Source: Blastocatellia bacterium AA13 (GTDB lineage Bacteria > Acidobacteriota > Blastocatellia > UBA7656). From it: 64,000 bases of DNA. A program made the translations under genes and the position numbers. The first letter of the stretch is position 1. Each line of letters begins with the position of its first letter. Shown one piece after another: positions 18,946 through 28,807 of this stretch. The stretch is taken from NCBI GenBank assembly GCA_003222245.1, contig QHVH01000012.1, forward strand, positions 62,001-126,000, in the 5' to 3' direction. Under the pieces are notes generated by a model, which did not search any database, was not told where the DNA came from, and saw nothing but the letters and a program-made list of their open reading frames with translations.

Positions 18946-20316
18946 TCAATGCGCTTTGCCGTCGCTGATACAGAATAGATGGGTCTTGCTTCTCAGGAAG
19001 AGCTCGCCCTCGGCGACGACCGGCGACGCTACGAACATTTGATCGTCGAGGGTATTCGTCGCAAGTACTTCGAATCGCTCGCCCATTTTGACAATGGTCA
19101 CGACTCCGTTCTCGCTGGCCAGGTACAGGTTGCCGCCTGCTCCAATAGGCGAGGATTTGAAACTGTCCGCTTGGGGAAGCCGCTTCTGCTGATAGTAGGG
19201 TTCGCCCGTAGTCGCGTTGAAGCAACTTAGCATTCCATTGTCGCTCAGCGTGTAGATCTTGTTGTCATACACTACAGGCGAAGCCGTATACGACATTCCC
19301 CTGGTCTGGCTCCAGAGAACGGCGTCCGAGCCGGATAAATCTCCTTCTCTTCCCAATCGGATCGCCATCAGCTTTGGCTCGCGGTGGCCGCTCATCGCGA
19401 AAACGATATCGCTTTGCTGAACCGGCTGCGGTATTACATTGCTGCCAAGCCCGGCGCATTCCCAGAGGAGCTTGCCGGTTTCAGGATCGTAAGCCCGCAC
19501 TTTCTTGCTTGCGCTGATCACGATTTGCTTTCGATTTTTGTAGTCGGCCACAAACGGCGTGGACCAGGCGCTTCCCTCATCGCGCGGCGTGCGCCACATC
19601 TCTTTGCCGGTTCGCTTGTCGAGCGCGACAACAAAGGATCCGTTTTCGTGGTCGTAAGCGTGAATCAGCAGATTTCCGTACAGCGCAGCGGTCGCGCCCT
19701 CTCCGAACTGAAGCCGAATTCTCATGGGGACGGCGTCTTTCTGCCAGATAAGTTTTCCAGTGAAGTCATAACAAAAGATCCCTCGCGATCCGAAGGAGGC
19801 ATAGACAAACTTGCCATCCGTCAAGGGCGCATTTGAAGCAAAGCTCCCGTACATTCGATGGTAGCCTTCGTGAGGCGCGGCAATCCGGGCGACCTTCTCC
19901 CAGAGGGTCTTTCCCGTCTTTCGATCGAGACACATAACGACAAATTTATGTTCTTCACCCGCGCCTGCTCCGCCTCCAGCTCCTCCACCGCGCTGCCGTC
20001 CGCGCTGGCCGGATTCATCCGCGCCTCCAGCTTCGGGAGCGGCCGCCTTAGCGGTCGGAACAGCCGTGGTGAGAAAGATCCTGTCGCCCCAAATCACCGG
20101 CGTTGAGAAGCCGCGCCCGGTGACCGCTACTTTCCACTTGATGTTTCTGGTGTCGCTGAATTCGGTGGGAGCGCCGGTGCGCGCGATTCCGTTGGAAAAC
20201 GGCCCTCGCCACTGAGGCCAATGCGCGGGATCGCCTTCCGGCGGACCGCCGGCGAGCACAGTCGTGGGTAGTATCTGCATCGCTACGCACAGGAGGGACG
20301 ATACCAATCTTCTCAT
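18946..20316 (-). CDS. Exported PQQ-like beta-propeller (outer membrane protein assembly-type) protein
   Basis: 456 residues with a cleavable signal (about 1-22, ending VLAG) and a propeller of PQQ-like blades; repeated motifs include TGKTLWEK, TGKLIWQK, TGKEMWRT and TGKLLWEC. Near residues 98-117 a Gly/Arg-rich insert (GQRGRQRGGGAGGGAGAG) interrupts the second blade, a likely flexible loop. Similar proteins are common in Acidobacteriota and Planctomycetes, often as outer-layer proteins of unknown role; the resemblance to BamB is only structural. It has AGAGG upstream of the ATG. Separated from the acylase gene by 199 bp without ORF. Confidence 0.88.
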   Translation of the reverse strand: MRRLVSSLLCVAMQILPTTVLAGGPPEGDPAHWPQWRGPFSNGIARTGAPTEFSDTRNIKWKVAVTGRGFSTPVIWGDRIFLTTAVPTAKAAAPEAGGADESGQRGRQRGGGAGGGAGAGEEHKFVVMCLDRKTGKTLWEKVARIAAPHEGYHRMYGSFASNAPLTDGKFVYASFGSRGIFCYDFTGKLIWQKDAVPMRIRLQFGEGATAALYGNLLIHAYDHENGSFVVALDKRTGKEMWRTPRDEGSAWSTPFVADYKNRKQIVISASKKVRAYDPETGKLLWECAGLGSNVIPQPVQQSDIVFAMSGHREPKLMAIRLGREGDLSGSDAVLWSQTRGMSYTASPVVYDNKIYTLSDNGMLSCFNATTGEPYYQQKRLPQADSFKSSPIGAGGNLYLASENGVVTIVKMGERFEVLATNTLDDQMFVASPVVAEGELFLRSKTHLFCISDGKAH

Positions 20317-20854
20317 TGTTATTCCTCTATCGATCCACTATCTATCGACCTATCCGCTGTCTGCCGACGCCGATATTTGCGACCATCCGTGAAACTTCGG
20401 GCCAGCCTGGATTGACTTGACGCCGGGACGCTTCGAAGAGTGCGGAATCCATTGCACGCACTCTGGTCAGTCAATCCTCGCTAGCTGAAAGTGATGCTGA
20501 AGAGGCCGTATTCTGTCATGGCAATCGGACGCCTTCAAGCTTCATCGGTTAAGCAAGAGTTAAGCACTCGCCTACTGGACAATGGTGGGTCTGTATACTA
20601 ACATCTCGCCGCTGATAACCCGGATCTGACAATGAAATAGAGAAGGCGTTAAGGATGTATTAAGGGTCCAACCATTCCCAGGGCATACTCGAATCTCTCT
20701 TACTCCGCTCTGTCGACGGGGCTACGACCCCGGAAGGCGCCGCGGGAATGCCACAGTCCGCGCTGCTCTTAACCCTCGGTTTGAATACCGTAGAGAAAAA
20801 GATGGTGAGTTGCCGTCATGAGAATTGATTTCTGAATTGGGAGATCGCAGGAAA
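20317..20854. other. Divergent intergenic region
   Basis: 538 bp between the leftward propeller gene and the rightward peptidase gene. It holds repeated GTTAAG/ATTAAGG motifs (about 20550-20670) and a CGGGG-CTACGA-CCCCG hairpin (about 20718-20734), but no gene and no riboswitch I can recognise. Both promoters must lie here; I could not assign them. Confidence 0.55.
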
Positions 20855-22042
20855 ATGCTTACAGAATCGATGGTGAAGGAAGAGTTCACGCAGGATTCGG
20901 AAAACCGGTTCATAGAAGAGCTCCGGTCGGAGCTTCAGCTGAACGATGCTGAAGAAGCAGTTCTTCGGGCGCTGAATATACGGCGGCCGGAGGAGTTGGT
21001 GAGCTTAACCCATAACTTTCCGAGCCTCGCGACTGAAGGGATCGACCTGGCCAAGCTTTCGAACGCCGGTTGGGCTCGCAGCGCCGGGGGATTCAAGGCC
21101 ATGTCTCAGAAAATCGCCGCTCGCGCTAATCGGACCGCGGCTATGGAAATTGGATTGGGGGCTGCTTATCCAGCCGGCGCTCCGGCGCCGCCAGGCTCAA
21201 AGGTTCCTATGCCAATGGCTCGCCAGCGCAAAAGGGCAAAAGCGGCGGCAGGCGCGACTCGAAGCGCAAGTGTCGCGGGTACAATAGACGTCAGAGCGCC
21301 CAAGTGGGCTGTTAAGGACCAGGGCAAGCGCGGAACGTGCGTGGCCTTTGCAACGGTAGCCTGTCGCGAACATCTTCAGCATCAGTCGAGGGGAAAGCTT
21401 ACCATCTTGTCCGAACAATATCTGTACTGGGCGACAAAGAAGAAGACCGGCGATCCTTTTCCCGCGATTGATGGAACCCTATTGCGATTTGCCAAAGATG
21501 CCATAGAGCAGATTGGAACCTGCGCCGGCTCGCTCTGGCTTTATGACAAGAGAAAGCGAGCTGGAGATATCACTCATGAGTCGCCGAGAAGACCGTCGCG
21601 CGCGGCGCACGCAGACGCTAGTGCCTGGAAACAAGCCGTTGGGTCGTATGCCGGCGGCAGCTCGGCCGGAAGCGGCAACGCCGCTGCCCTGCTTAACGCG
21701 CTGACTTCGACCGGCCGACCTGTAGCAATATCGCTCCCGGTATTCACTGATCCGACCGTCGGCGTGGACAATTGGAACACGCCCATCGGAGTTCTGTACG
21801 GCCGCGTGATCGATCCGCCGCCGACTTCGCTTGCGTTTGGACTGGGTCACGCGGTGTGTGTGTGTGGTTTCGTTCCGGATGCCGCGGAATCGAACGGTGG
21901 TTATTTTATAGTCAGAAATAGCTGGGGATCGAGGTGGGGAATCGCGGCCCCAACTCCGGGCTATCACGCCTTTGAAAGGGGGTACGGGGAGGTTTCGGCC
22001 ACGTATGTGGAGAAATATCTCTGGGAAATGCTAGTATTTTGA
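20855..22042 (+). CDS. Papain-like (C1A-type) cysteine peptidase without signal peptide
   Basis: A 395-residue putative cysteine peptidase. The full papain set is visible: oxyanion Gln and nucleophile in KDQGKRGTCVAFA (Cys162), His332 in GLGHAVCVCGF, and Asn355 in RNSWGSRWG. In front of it are about 145 residues with no signal peptide: a helical segment (about 36-59, VLRALNIRRPEELV then SLTHNFPS), then an Ala/Pro/Arg-rich linker (about 98-145) that may act as a pro-region. I chose the ATG at 20855, which has GCAGG just upstream, over a TTG ten codons earlier. Bacterial C1A peptidases are unusual and mostly uncharacterised. The next gene encodes a short protein that shares the helical segment. 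It could act inside the cell or leave by an unrecognised route. Confidence 0.88.
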   Translation: MLTESMVKEEFTQDSENRFIEELRSELQLNDAEEAVLRALNIRRPEELVSLTHNFPSLATEGIDLAKLSNAGWARSAGGFKAMSQKIAARANRTAAMEIGLGAAYPAGAPAPPGSKVPMPMARQRKRAKAAAGATRSASVAGTIDVRAPKWAVKDQGKRGTCVAFATVACREHLQHQSRGKLTILSEQYLYWATKKKTGDPFPAIDGTLLRFAKDAIEQIGTCAGSLWLYDKRKRAGDITHESPRRPSRAAHADASAWKQAVGSYAGGSSAGSGNAAALLNALTSTGRPVAISLPVFTDPTVGVDNWNTPIGVLYGRVIDPPPTSLAFGLGHAVCVCGFVPDAAESNGGYFIVRNSWGSRWGIAAPTPGYHAFERGYGEVSATYVEKYLWEMLVF

Positions 22043-22044
22043 CA

Positions 22045-22067
22045 GCAACCGGCACATCGGTTGCGTC
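22045..22067 (+). terminator. Possible terminator or attenuator hairpin after the peptidase gene
   Basis: A 7-bp perfect stem GCAACCG (22045-22051)/CGGTTGC (22058-22064) with a 6-nt loop and only a weak GTCTTA tail. It sits right after the peptidase stop and may reduce, not abolish, read-through to the partner gene. Confidence 0.45.
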
Positions 22068-22119
22068 TTATAGCCCATCGAGCAAGAGGAGCATGTAAAT
22101 GGTGAATTCTCGCGGGCTC

Positions 22120-22151
22120 GACGTATTGCATATAGGACGTAGTGCATATAG
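22120..22151. repeat. Two 16-bp tandem units upstream of the partner gene
   Basis: GACGTATTGCATATAG (22120-22135) and GACGTAGTGCATATAG (22136-22151) differ at one base and run into TATAAAGG. Each unit contains TGCATA. The position, about 55 bp before the start codon, suits an operator or promoter element. No regulator gene is adjacent. Confidence 0.6.
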
Positions 22152-22203
22152 TATAAAGGGGTTTTCTACGAGAATCCCGGCTTGAGATGGAGGGCGATTT
22201 ATC

Positions 22204-22548
22204 ATGAGTCATCTGACGGTACACTCAAAGCCGAAAAGAAAAGCCTTACCTAGAAATTTCAATGCAGAGATCTCCGGCTCGCACTTGCTGGTGCCGTTGG
22301 AGGTTGCCACAGTGCTGCAGGACCTGTCCGTGAAGACGGCCGACGAATTCATTTCTTATCTCCACTCTTTTCCCTCGGCCATAGCCTCCTGCTTGAACTG
22401 GGATGTCGAAGATGTGATCGTTGCGCGCGACGAGTTGGTCGATCAGTTGGAAGGGCATGTTGCCGGAGAGATTCTGCATCCTGTGCGTGCCAAGGCAAGG
22501 AGCTACGGCGCGCTGAATCCCGAAATTTATACCTTCAAAGCCAAATGA
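22204..22548 (+). CDS. Small protein sharing a module with the upstream cysteine peptidase
   Basis: A 114-residue protein with no family I recognise, no signal peptide and no membrane segment. Residues 37-60 (VLQDLSVKTADEFISY, then LHSFPSAI) line up with residues 36-59 of the peptidase upstream: VL, two residues, L, an I/V, then (P/A)(E/D)E, an L/F, an S, an H and FPS are kept in register. The C-terminal part (WDVEDVIVARDELVDQLEG) is acidic and helical, and the last 20 residues are basic. Gene distance to the peptidase is 161 bp on the same strand, with a tandem repeat in between. Likely roles are inhibitor, chaperone, substrate or co-scaffold of the peptidase; none can be chosen from sequence alone. 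Start: ATG with GGAGGG about 10 nt upstream. Confidence 0.8.
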   Translation: MSHLTVHSKPKRKALPRNFNAEISGSHLLVPLEVATVLQDLSVKTADEFISYLHSFPSAIASCLNWDVEDVIVARDELVDQLEGHVAGEILHPVRAKARSYGALNPEIYTFKAK

Positions 22549-22604
22549 GCCTCGCCTGATTTCGCGATAACTAACATTGAGGCAAATTATTTCCGATAGG
22601 ACGC

Positions 22605-24146
22605 GTGTCAGAAGACGAACAGCAAGACATTAACGATCAGCTTCGCGAGCGCCGCCGCTCGCTGGAAGAGATTGCCGCGCTTGGCTTCGAGGCCTACCCG
22701 CACAAGTTTCAACGAACCCACACCATAACTCAGTTGATCGAGCAGTATGGCCCGTCGTCGGCCGAGGAGCTGGAATCGACAAAGCCGCGAACACGCGCGG
22801 CCGGTCGAATCCATGCCATCAATAGAATGGGCAAAGCGGCGTTCATTCGGTTCACCGACGGCCGTGAGATGATCCAGACGTATCTTCGCTCCAACGAGCT
22901 GGACGAAAGAACCTGGTCGTTATTCAAGCTGCTGGATCTCGGCGATCTGATCGGCGTGGAAGGACTGTTGTTCAGGACGCGAACCGGAGAATTGTCGATC
23001 CATGCCGAATCGCTGGCCTTTCTTTCGAAAGCGCTGATACCGCCTCCGGACAAGCACTATGGCCTTCACGACATCGAGATCCGATACCGCCAGCGCTATG
23101 CGGATTTGATCGCCAATCGAGACGTGCGTGAGGTGTTCGAGAAGCGGGCCCAAATCATCCACCATATTCGCGCGTTCTTCGACGCTCGCGGTTATATAGA
23201 AGTAGAGACTCCGATGCTCACTCCGCTTCCAACCGGGGCGGCTGCTCGTCCGTTCAAGACGCATCACAATGCTCTGGATATAGATCTCTACGCGAGGATC
23301 GCGCCGGAGCTGTATTTGAAACGGTTGATCGTGGGCGGCTTCGAGAAGGTCTATGAGATCAATAGGAATTTTCGCAATGAGGGCCTCTCGATTCGTCATA
23401 ATCCGGAGTTCACGATGCTCGAGTTTTACGAAGCCTACTCGGAATATGAGGACCTGATCGAGCTGACGGAGGCGCTTATTTCGGGACTGGTGCAGGATGT
23501 ATGCGGTTCGACTACGGTTAATTATCTCGAGGAGCAGATCGACTTCAACCGCCCATGGCAGAGGCTTAGGATGAGGGATGCCATCGTGAAGTTCTGGACT
23601 GCCGTGGATCGAAGTAAAGACGCCGGAGTCGGACCTACTTCCGAGGAGCTGACTTCGCGTGACGGCGTTTTGAAATGGCTGGCGGCTTTGACTGACTCGG
23701 ACACGGACGATGCCGCGAGAGGTCAGAGCTATGGTTATTTGTTGGGGGAGCTTTTTGAACGCGTTGCTGAACCGTATCTGACCAATCCCACATTCATAAC
23801 GGAGTTTCCGACCGAGCTTTCGCCGCTCTCCAAGCAGAGTAAAGAGGATCCTCGATTCGTCGACCGTTTTGAGTTGTTCATTGGCGGAATGGAAATAGCC
23901 AACGCGTTTTGCGAGATCAACGATCCGCTGGATCAACGCAGGCGCTTTGAAGCGCAGATGCAGCTTCGCGAGCGCGGAGACGAAGAGGCAATGGTGGTCG
24001 ACGAAGACTACATTCGCGCGCTTTCCTATGGAATGCCGCCCACGGCAGGGGAGGGAATCGGCATTGACCGCCTCGTCATGCTCCTCACCAATCAAAGATC
24101 GATTCGCGACGTTATACTCTTTCCTCACATGCGCCCCGAAGCATAG
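22605..24146 (+). CDS. lysS: Lysyl-tRNA synthetase, class II
   Basis: Charges tRNA-Lys in the cytoplasm. 513 residues: N-terminal OB-fold anticodon domain (about 65-150, with [19 protein letters not shown]), then the class II catalytic domain with motif 1 ([12 protein letters not shown]), motif 2 ([20 protein letters not shown]) and motif 3 ([12 protein letters not shown]). A segment of about 40 residues (about 325-375) lies in the region between motifs 2 and 3, rich in Asp and Ser. The start is GTG at 22605, giving MSEDEQQD; no strong ribosome binding site is visible. It opens a plus-strand run leading to clpC. Confidence 0.96.
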   Translation: MSEDEQQDINDQLRERRRSLEEIAALGFEAYPHKFQRTHTITQLIEQYGPSSAEELESTKPRTRAAGRIHAINRMGKAAFIRFTDGREMIQTYLRSNELDERTWSLFKLLDLGDLIGVEGLLFRTRTGELSIHAESLAFLSKALIPPPDKHYGLHDIEIRYRQRYADLIANRDVREVFEKRAQIIHHIRAFFDARGYIEVETPMLTPLPTGAAARPFKTHHNALDIDLYARIAPELYLKRLIVGGFEKVYEINRNFRNEGLSIRHNPEFTMLEFYEAYSEYEDLIELTEALISGLVQDVCGSTTVNYLEEQIDFNRPWQRLRMRDAIVKFWTAVDRSKDAGVGPTSEELTSRDGVLKWLAALTDSDTDDAARGQSYGYLLGELFERVAEPYLTNPTFITEFPTELSPLSKQSKEDPRFVDRFELFIGGMEIANAFCEINDPLDQRRRFEAQMQLRERGDEEAMVVDEDYIRALSYGMPPTAGEGIGIDRLVMLLTNQRSIRDVILFPHMRPEA

Positions 24147-24310
24147 CCTTGTCGCTGTGCTGAGCGAGCTGAGACCCACCGCTCTGATCTGTCGCGCTTT
24201 ATTTCATAAAATACGTTCTTAAAATTCGCTGTCCCTGAGGGAGCGGCTTTGAATCACCGTCTCTCGAATGATGTACTGAAACCCGCCGAGACGGTAAACT
24301 AAAACCGCCG

Positions 24311-25558
24311 ATGCCCTACGAGCTTTTCATAGCCCTTCGATACCTCAAAGCGAAACGCAAACAAGTGATGATTTCGGTTATCACGGTCATAGCGATGACG
24401 GCGGTTGCGGCCGGCGTGGCATCCCTGATCATCGTGCTCGCGATGATGACCGGTTTTCGCGAGGAGTTTCAGACCAAGATTCTCGCCGGTACGTTTCATT
24501 TGAACTTGTTACGAAAAGACGGCGGAGCAATAGAGGGCTACAAGAGCATAGAGAATCGGCTGCTTCGCATGCCTCACATCCGCACCGCGGCGGCCACTCT
24601 TTATCAAAGATGTCTGATTCAGGGTAAGCAGGACACGGACGGAGCTTTGATAAAAGGGGTCGATCTTGAGTCTCCGCGCGAAGCGATCGAGCTCTTTCAG
24701 TTTACCGTCGAGGGCGATCTCAACGGCCTTGGTCAACCCGAGCAGGACCCGGAAACCGGCTCGCTTATAAATCAAATAATATTAGGGCAGGATCTTGCGA
24801 ATGCGGTTGGGCTCCAGATCGGCGACATAGCGACTATCATCTCGGCCCAAGGCCATCTCACCCCGCTTGGAATGGCGCCGAGGTATCGCGACTTCAAGGT
24901 GGCGGGCATCTTCAAATCAGGGCTCCCCGAATACGATTCAACCTGGGCCTACATTTCACTCGACGCGGCGCAGCAGCTTACGGGGTCGGCGGATGCAGCC
25001 CAGATTGTCCAGATGAAAGTAGACGACATATACGCCGTCAAAGAAATAGGCCGCGAAGTTCTATCGGCTATGGGCGATCAGTACGTCGTGCGCGATTGGC
25101 AGGAACTGAACGCTCCGATCTATACCGCCCTAAGTTACGAGAAGCTTCTGACCGGCATTGCGCTATTGATCGTGATCGGAATAGCGGCTCTCAACATTAT
25201 TACGGTTCTGATAATGATCGTGCTGGAAAAGCAGCGCGACATAGCGGTGCTGAAATCGATGGGCGCGACAGGCCGTGGAGTCATGCTCGTATTCATGCTC
25301 CAGGGGCTGATGATCGGAATCGTCGGGACGATCGCGGGCGCCATTTCCGGAACGCTCCTATGCAAGCTCGCAAACTCACAGCGGCTTATAAAGCTGCCTG
25401 CCGGTGCGTACGCGCTCGATTACGTTCCGTTTCATTCACAGGCGGCCGACGTAGGGTTGGTTGTAGCGGTTGCAGTGTTGATCAGCTTACTCTCGACGGT
25501 GTACCCGGCTCGAAGCGCGGCCAGAGTCAGGCCCGCGGAAGCTCTGAGGTACGAATGA
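24311..25558 (+). CDS. LolC/LolE-type ABC transporter permease
   Basis: A 415-residue FtsX/MacB-type permease of the lipoprotein-release family. Topology is typical: first membrane helix at about 25-48 (ITVIAMTAVAAGVASLIIVLA), a periplasmic domain of about 200 residues, then three helices near the C-terminus (about 278-300, 322-350, 375-400). It pairs with the ATPase gene that begins 21 bp downstream. The likely job is to extract lipoproteins from the inner membrane for transfer to the outer membrane, consistent with the LPS-type envelope genes further right. Only one permease is present, so it may act as a homodimer, as LolF-type systems do. Confidence 0.9.
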   Translation: MPYELFIALRYLKAKRKQVMISVITVIAMTAVAAGVASLIIVLAMMTGFREEFQTKILAGTFHLNLLRKDGGAIEGYKSIENRLLRMPHIRTAAATLYQRCLIQGKQDTDGALIKGVDLESPREAIELFQFTVEGDLNGLGQPEQDPETGSLINQIILGQDLANAVGLQIGDIATIISAQGHLTPLGMAPRYRDFKVAGIFKSGLPEYDSTWAYISLDAAQQLTGSADAAQIVQMKVDDIYAVKEIGREVLSAMGDQYVVRDWQELNAPIYTALSYEKLLTGIALLIVIGIAALNIITVLIMIVLEKQRDIAVLKSMGATGRGVMLVFMLQGLMIGIVGTIAGAISGTLLCKLANSQRLIKLPAGAYALDYVPFHSQAADVGLVVAVAVLISLLSTVYPARSAARVRPAEALRYE

Positions 25559-25579
25559 CCGCAGGAAAGAGGCGACGCA

Positions 25580-26296
25580 TTGTTTCTTGAGGCTCGGAAT
25601 CTCGGCAAGACATACCGATCGGGAAAGAACGAGGTCGTTGTATTCGAGGATCTCTCGCTCGACGTCGACCGCGGCGAGATGGTAGCCATCGTCGGCCGGA
25701 GCGGCGCGGGGAAATCGACGCTGCTGCATCTGCTTGGCGGTTTGGACAGACCTACCTACGGCTCTGTAAAAATGGCCGAATTTGACATCTTTAAATCCAC
25801 TGATGTAGACTTGGCACGATTTCGCAATAGGGAAATTGGGTTTGTCTTTCAGTTTCACAACCTTTTGCCGGAGTTCAATTCGATTGAAAATGTAATGATG
25901 CCGTTGTTGATAAATCGCGCCTCGTTTCATGAGGCGAGACAAGTGGCCGGCGCGCTGTTGGCGAGCGTCGGGCTTTCTCAACGAGCCGTTCACAGACCCG
26001 GCGAGTTATCGGGAGGCGAGCAAGCGCGCGTCGCGATAGCAAGAGCTCTAGCTGCTTCTCCCCGACTTCTTCTGGCGGACGAGCCAACCGGTGATCTGGA
26101 CAACAAGACCAGCGAGACCATTCACAACCTTCTCAGGGAAGTTCACAAGTCGCGACAGCTCACATCGGTAATAGCAACTCATAACGAACGCCTTGCCGCA
26201 GTTTGCGACCGTGTGCTTCATCTCGAGAATGGGCGGCTCATAAATCTGCAGCGACCGTCCACGGAGACGGAAGCGAAGCTCATCGTTCGGCGCTGA
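25580..26296 (+). CDS. lolD: LolD-type ABC transporter ATPase
   Basis: 238-residue ATPase: Walker [12 protein letters not shown] (about 40-50), Q-loop [10 protein letters not shown], signature [15 protein letters not shown] (about 140-154), Walker [13 protein letters not shown]. Members of the LolD/MacB group share the LLPEF and GDLDNKTSE features seen here. The start is a TTG at 25580 with GGAAAGAGG about 9 nt upstream; no ATG fits before the conserved N-terminus [10 protein letters not shown]. Forms the exporter with the permease upstream. Confidence 0.93.
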   Translation: MFLEARNLGKTYRSGKNEVVVFEDLSLDVDRGEMVAIVGRSGAGKSTLLHLLGGLDRPTYGSVKMAEFDIFKSTDVDLARFRNREIGFVFQFHNLLPEFNSIENVMMPLLINRASFHEARQVAGALLASVGLSQRAVHRPGELSGGEQARVAIARALAASPRLLLADEPTGDLDNKTSETIHNLLREVHKSRQLTSVIATHNERLAAVCDRVLHLENGRLINLQRPSTETEAKLIVRR

Positions 26297-26342
26297 TAAG
26301 CCGGGCGCTCGCTCTCCGCTCCGAGTGGCAACACAGAGGAAT

Positions 26343-28781
26343 ATGTTCGAGCGTTATACCGAAAAAGCGCGCCGTGTAATCTTCTTCGCTAGATACGAAG
26401 CGAGCCAGTTCGGAGCTCAAGCGATCGAAGTCGAGCATATCCTCCTCGGACTGCTCCGCGAGGACAAGGCACTCGCCCAGAAGTTCTTCCGAAGTCCGAC
26501 TTCCACGGTCGAAGCAATCAGAAAAGAAGTCGAAGAGCGAACCCCGCTCCGCGAAAAGATTTCATCCACCGTCGACCTTCCTCTCTCTCAAACATCAAAA
26601 CGCGTTCTCGGTTATGCTTCGGATGAAAGCGATCGCCTTCAGCACAGGTATATTGGGACCGAGCACCTCCTGCTCGGAATCCTTCGCGAGGAAAAAACGC
26701 TCGCGGCGGAAATCCTGACCGAACGCGGATTGAGACTCAATCAAATTCGAGATGAATTCATGCGCTCGCAGCAAGCCGAACGGGCGATGTCTCAAAAGAA
26801 GGATGCGCCGCATCTCGCTGAGTTCAGCCGCGACCTTACCGAATCCGCCCTCTCGGGCAATCTCGATCCGTTGATCGGAAGAGAAGCGGAGACCGAACGT
26901 CTTATCCAGATCCTGTGCAGGCGCACCAAGAACAATCCCGTTCTGATCGGCGATCCCGGAGTAGGTAAAACGGCGATCGTCGAAGGATTGGCCCAGCGCA
27001 TAGTAGCCGGAGAGGTTCCGCCGTTTCTCAGAGAGAAACGGCTTCTTGCGCTCGATCTGTCGCTTGTGGTCGCTGGAACCAAGTACCGCGGCCAGTTTGA
27101 AGAGCGGCTGAAGACGATAATGAAGGAATTGATCGACAATCCTCAGTACATCATCTTCATCGACGAGCTTCACACTCTGGTTGGAGCGGGATCGGCGGAA
27201 GGCTCGCTCGATGCGGCGAACATTCTCAAGCCGGCGCTCTCTAGGGGTGAGATTCAATGCATCGGCGCGACAACGCCGGCCGACTTTAGACGAACGATAG
27301 AAAAAGACCGCTCGCTCGAGCGAAGGTTCCAGTCCATCAAAGTCGCGCCGCCGAACGAGGAAGACACGGTCAAGATCCTGGACGGAGTTAAGGAGCGATA
27401 CGAAGTATTTCATCAGGTTCGTTATAGCGATGACGCGATAGAAACCGCCGTTCATCAATCGCAGCGCTACATACCGGATCGGTTCCTGCCGGATAAGGCA
27501 ATCGACATCATCGACGAAGCGGGCGCGCGCGTTAAGCTTCGCGAGGCCAATATGCCCGACGACGTGGTCGAGAGCATGTCCAAGGTCAGGCGTCACGCGG
27601 CGAGCTATGAGCGCGCCACCGCGGAAGGCGATCACGCCCGCGCGCGGCTGTTTAAGCAGAAGGAGATCGAAGAACGCGAACGCCTCGTCTCACTGCGCGA
27701 GTCATACAACCTTATGACCGACCAGTATCCGGAGGTGAGAAAAGACGACATCGAGGAAGTGATCTCGCGTTGGACCGGCATTCCTACGGCATCGCTAAAA
27801 GAGGAGGAATCAAAGAAACTGCTTCGAATCGAAGAAGAGCTTCATAAGAGAATCATCAGCCAGGATCGCGCGCTGTCGGCGCTGTCGAGAGCTATTCGCC
27901 GCAGCCGAGCCGGGCTCAAGAATCCCAACCGTCCTATCGGATCATTTCTATTTCTTGGCCCCACCGGCGTCGGGAAGACGGAAGTCGCCCGCTCGCTCGC
28001 CGACTTCCTGTTCGGCTCCGAACGCGCTCTGATCCGCTTCGATATGTCGGAATACATGGAGAAGCACGCGGTCTCGAAATTGATCGGCAGTCCTCCGGGT
28101 TATGTGGGACACGAAGAAGGCGGCCAGATGACCGAGAAGATCAAGAGAAATCCTTTCTCGGTTCTCCTTCTGGACGAAATCGAAAAAGCGCACCCAGACC
28201 TCTTCAATATTCTGCTCCAAGTGTTGGAAGAGGGTCAGCTCACTGATTCGCTCGGAAATCCGATAGATTTCAAGAACATCATTCTGATTATGACCTCGAA
28301 CATCGGCGCGCGCTTCATTCAGAAACGCGGGCATCTCGGGTTCCAGGCTTCCGCGCAGGCTGAGAAGACCACGATAGAAGACGGCGTGATGCACGCGGTG
28401 AAGCAGACGTTTAACCCTGAATTCGTCAACCGGCTGGATGAAATTATTATCTTCGAGCCTCTCACCGAAGCCGATCTCTTTGAAGTGGTCGGATTGCTCC
28501 TCAATCAGATGAATCGAACTCTCATACGCCGCAAGCTCCAGGTTCAAATGACCGAAGAGGCTAAGCGGTGGATCGTGCAGCGAACTTGTACGGATCGGTC
28601 TTACGGCGCTCGCCCGTTGCGTCGAGGACTTCAAAAGTATGTTGAGGATCCGCTATCCGAGGCTCTGATTGACGGCCGGTTCAGCGAAGCCTCGGTAGTA
28701 GAGATTTATTTGGACGGCGACTCGCTGCAATACCGCGCTGTCCGGCTCGAAGAGATGGACGACGCGCTGCTTGTGCAGTAA
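26343..28781 (+). CDS. clpC: ATP-dependent Clp protease ATP-binding subunit ClpC
   Basis: Hexameric AAA+ unfoldase that feeds proteins to ClpP. 812 residues from the ATG at 26343; MFERYTEKARRVI is the usual ClpC N-terminus and has AGAGG just before it (a GTG six codons upstream, at 26325, is an alternative). N-domain repeats about 1-145; AAA-1 with Walker A GDPGVGKT (about 203); a UVR-like middle segment (about 425-450, degenerate); AAA-2 with Walker A GPTGVGKT (about 540) and LLDEIEKAHPD. No mcsA, mcsB or ctsR neighbours, so it is regulated differently from the Firmicutes gene. Followed by a clear hairpin terminator. Confidence 0.95.
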   Translation: MFERYTEKARRVIFFARYEASQFGAQAIEVEHILLGLLREDKALAQKFFRSPTSTVEAIRKEVEERTPLREKISSTVDLPLSQTSKRVLGYASDESDRLQHRYIGTEHLLLGILREEKTLAAEILTERGLRLNQIRDEFMRSQQAERAMSQKKDAPHLAEFSRDLTESALSGNLDPLIGREAETERLIQILCRRTKNNPVLIGDPGVGKTAIVEGLAQRIVAGEVPPFLREKRLLALDLSLVVAGTKYRGQFEERLKTIMKELIDNPQYIIFIDELHTLVGAGSAEGSLDAANILKPALSRGEIQCIGATTPADFRRTIEKDRSLERRFQSIKVAPPNEEDTVKILDGVKERYEVFHQVRYSDDAIETAVHQSQRYIPDRFLPDKAIDIIDEAGARVKLREANMPDDVVESMSKVRRHAASYERATAEGDHARARLFKQKEIEERERLVSLRESYNLMTDQYPEVRKDDIEEVISRWTGIPTASLKEEESKKLLRIEEELHKRIISQDRALSALSRAIRRSRAGLKNPNRPIGSFLFLGPTGVGKTEVARSLADFLFGSERALIRFDMSEYMEKHAVSKLIGSPPGYVGHEEGGQMTEKIKRNPFSVLLLDEIEKAHPDLFNILLQVLEEGQLTDSLGNPIDFKNIILIMTSNIGARFIQKRGHLGFQASAQAEKTTIEDGVMHAVKQTFNPEFVNRLDEIIIFEPLTEADLFEVVGLLLNQMNRTLIRRKLQVQMTEEAKRWIVQRTCTDRSYGARPLRRGLQKYVEDPLSEALIDGRFSEASVVEIYLDGDSLQYRAVRLEEMDDALLVQ

Positions 28782-28807
28782 CGCAGCACCCGTTTCGCAC
28801 TACTAAT

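Noticed and set aside
22920-24179. Long minus-strand ORF of 419 codons opposite lysS
   Set aside because: It lies wholly across a conserved lysS gene, has no recognisable domain and is a shadow of the GC-rich third codon position.
26595-27635. Long minus-strand ORF opposite clpC
   Set aside because: Shadow of clpC; composition (many Arg, Val, Asp) and lack of motifs are typical of antisense ORFs.
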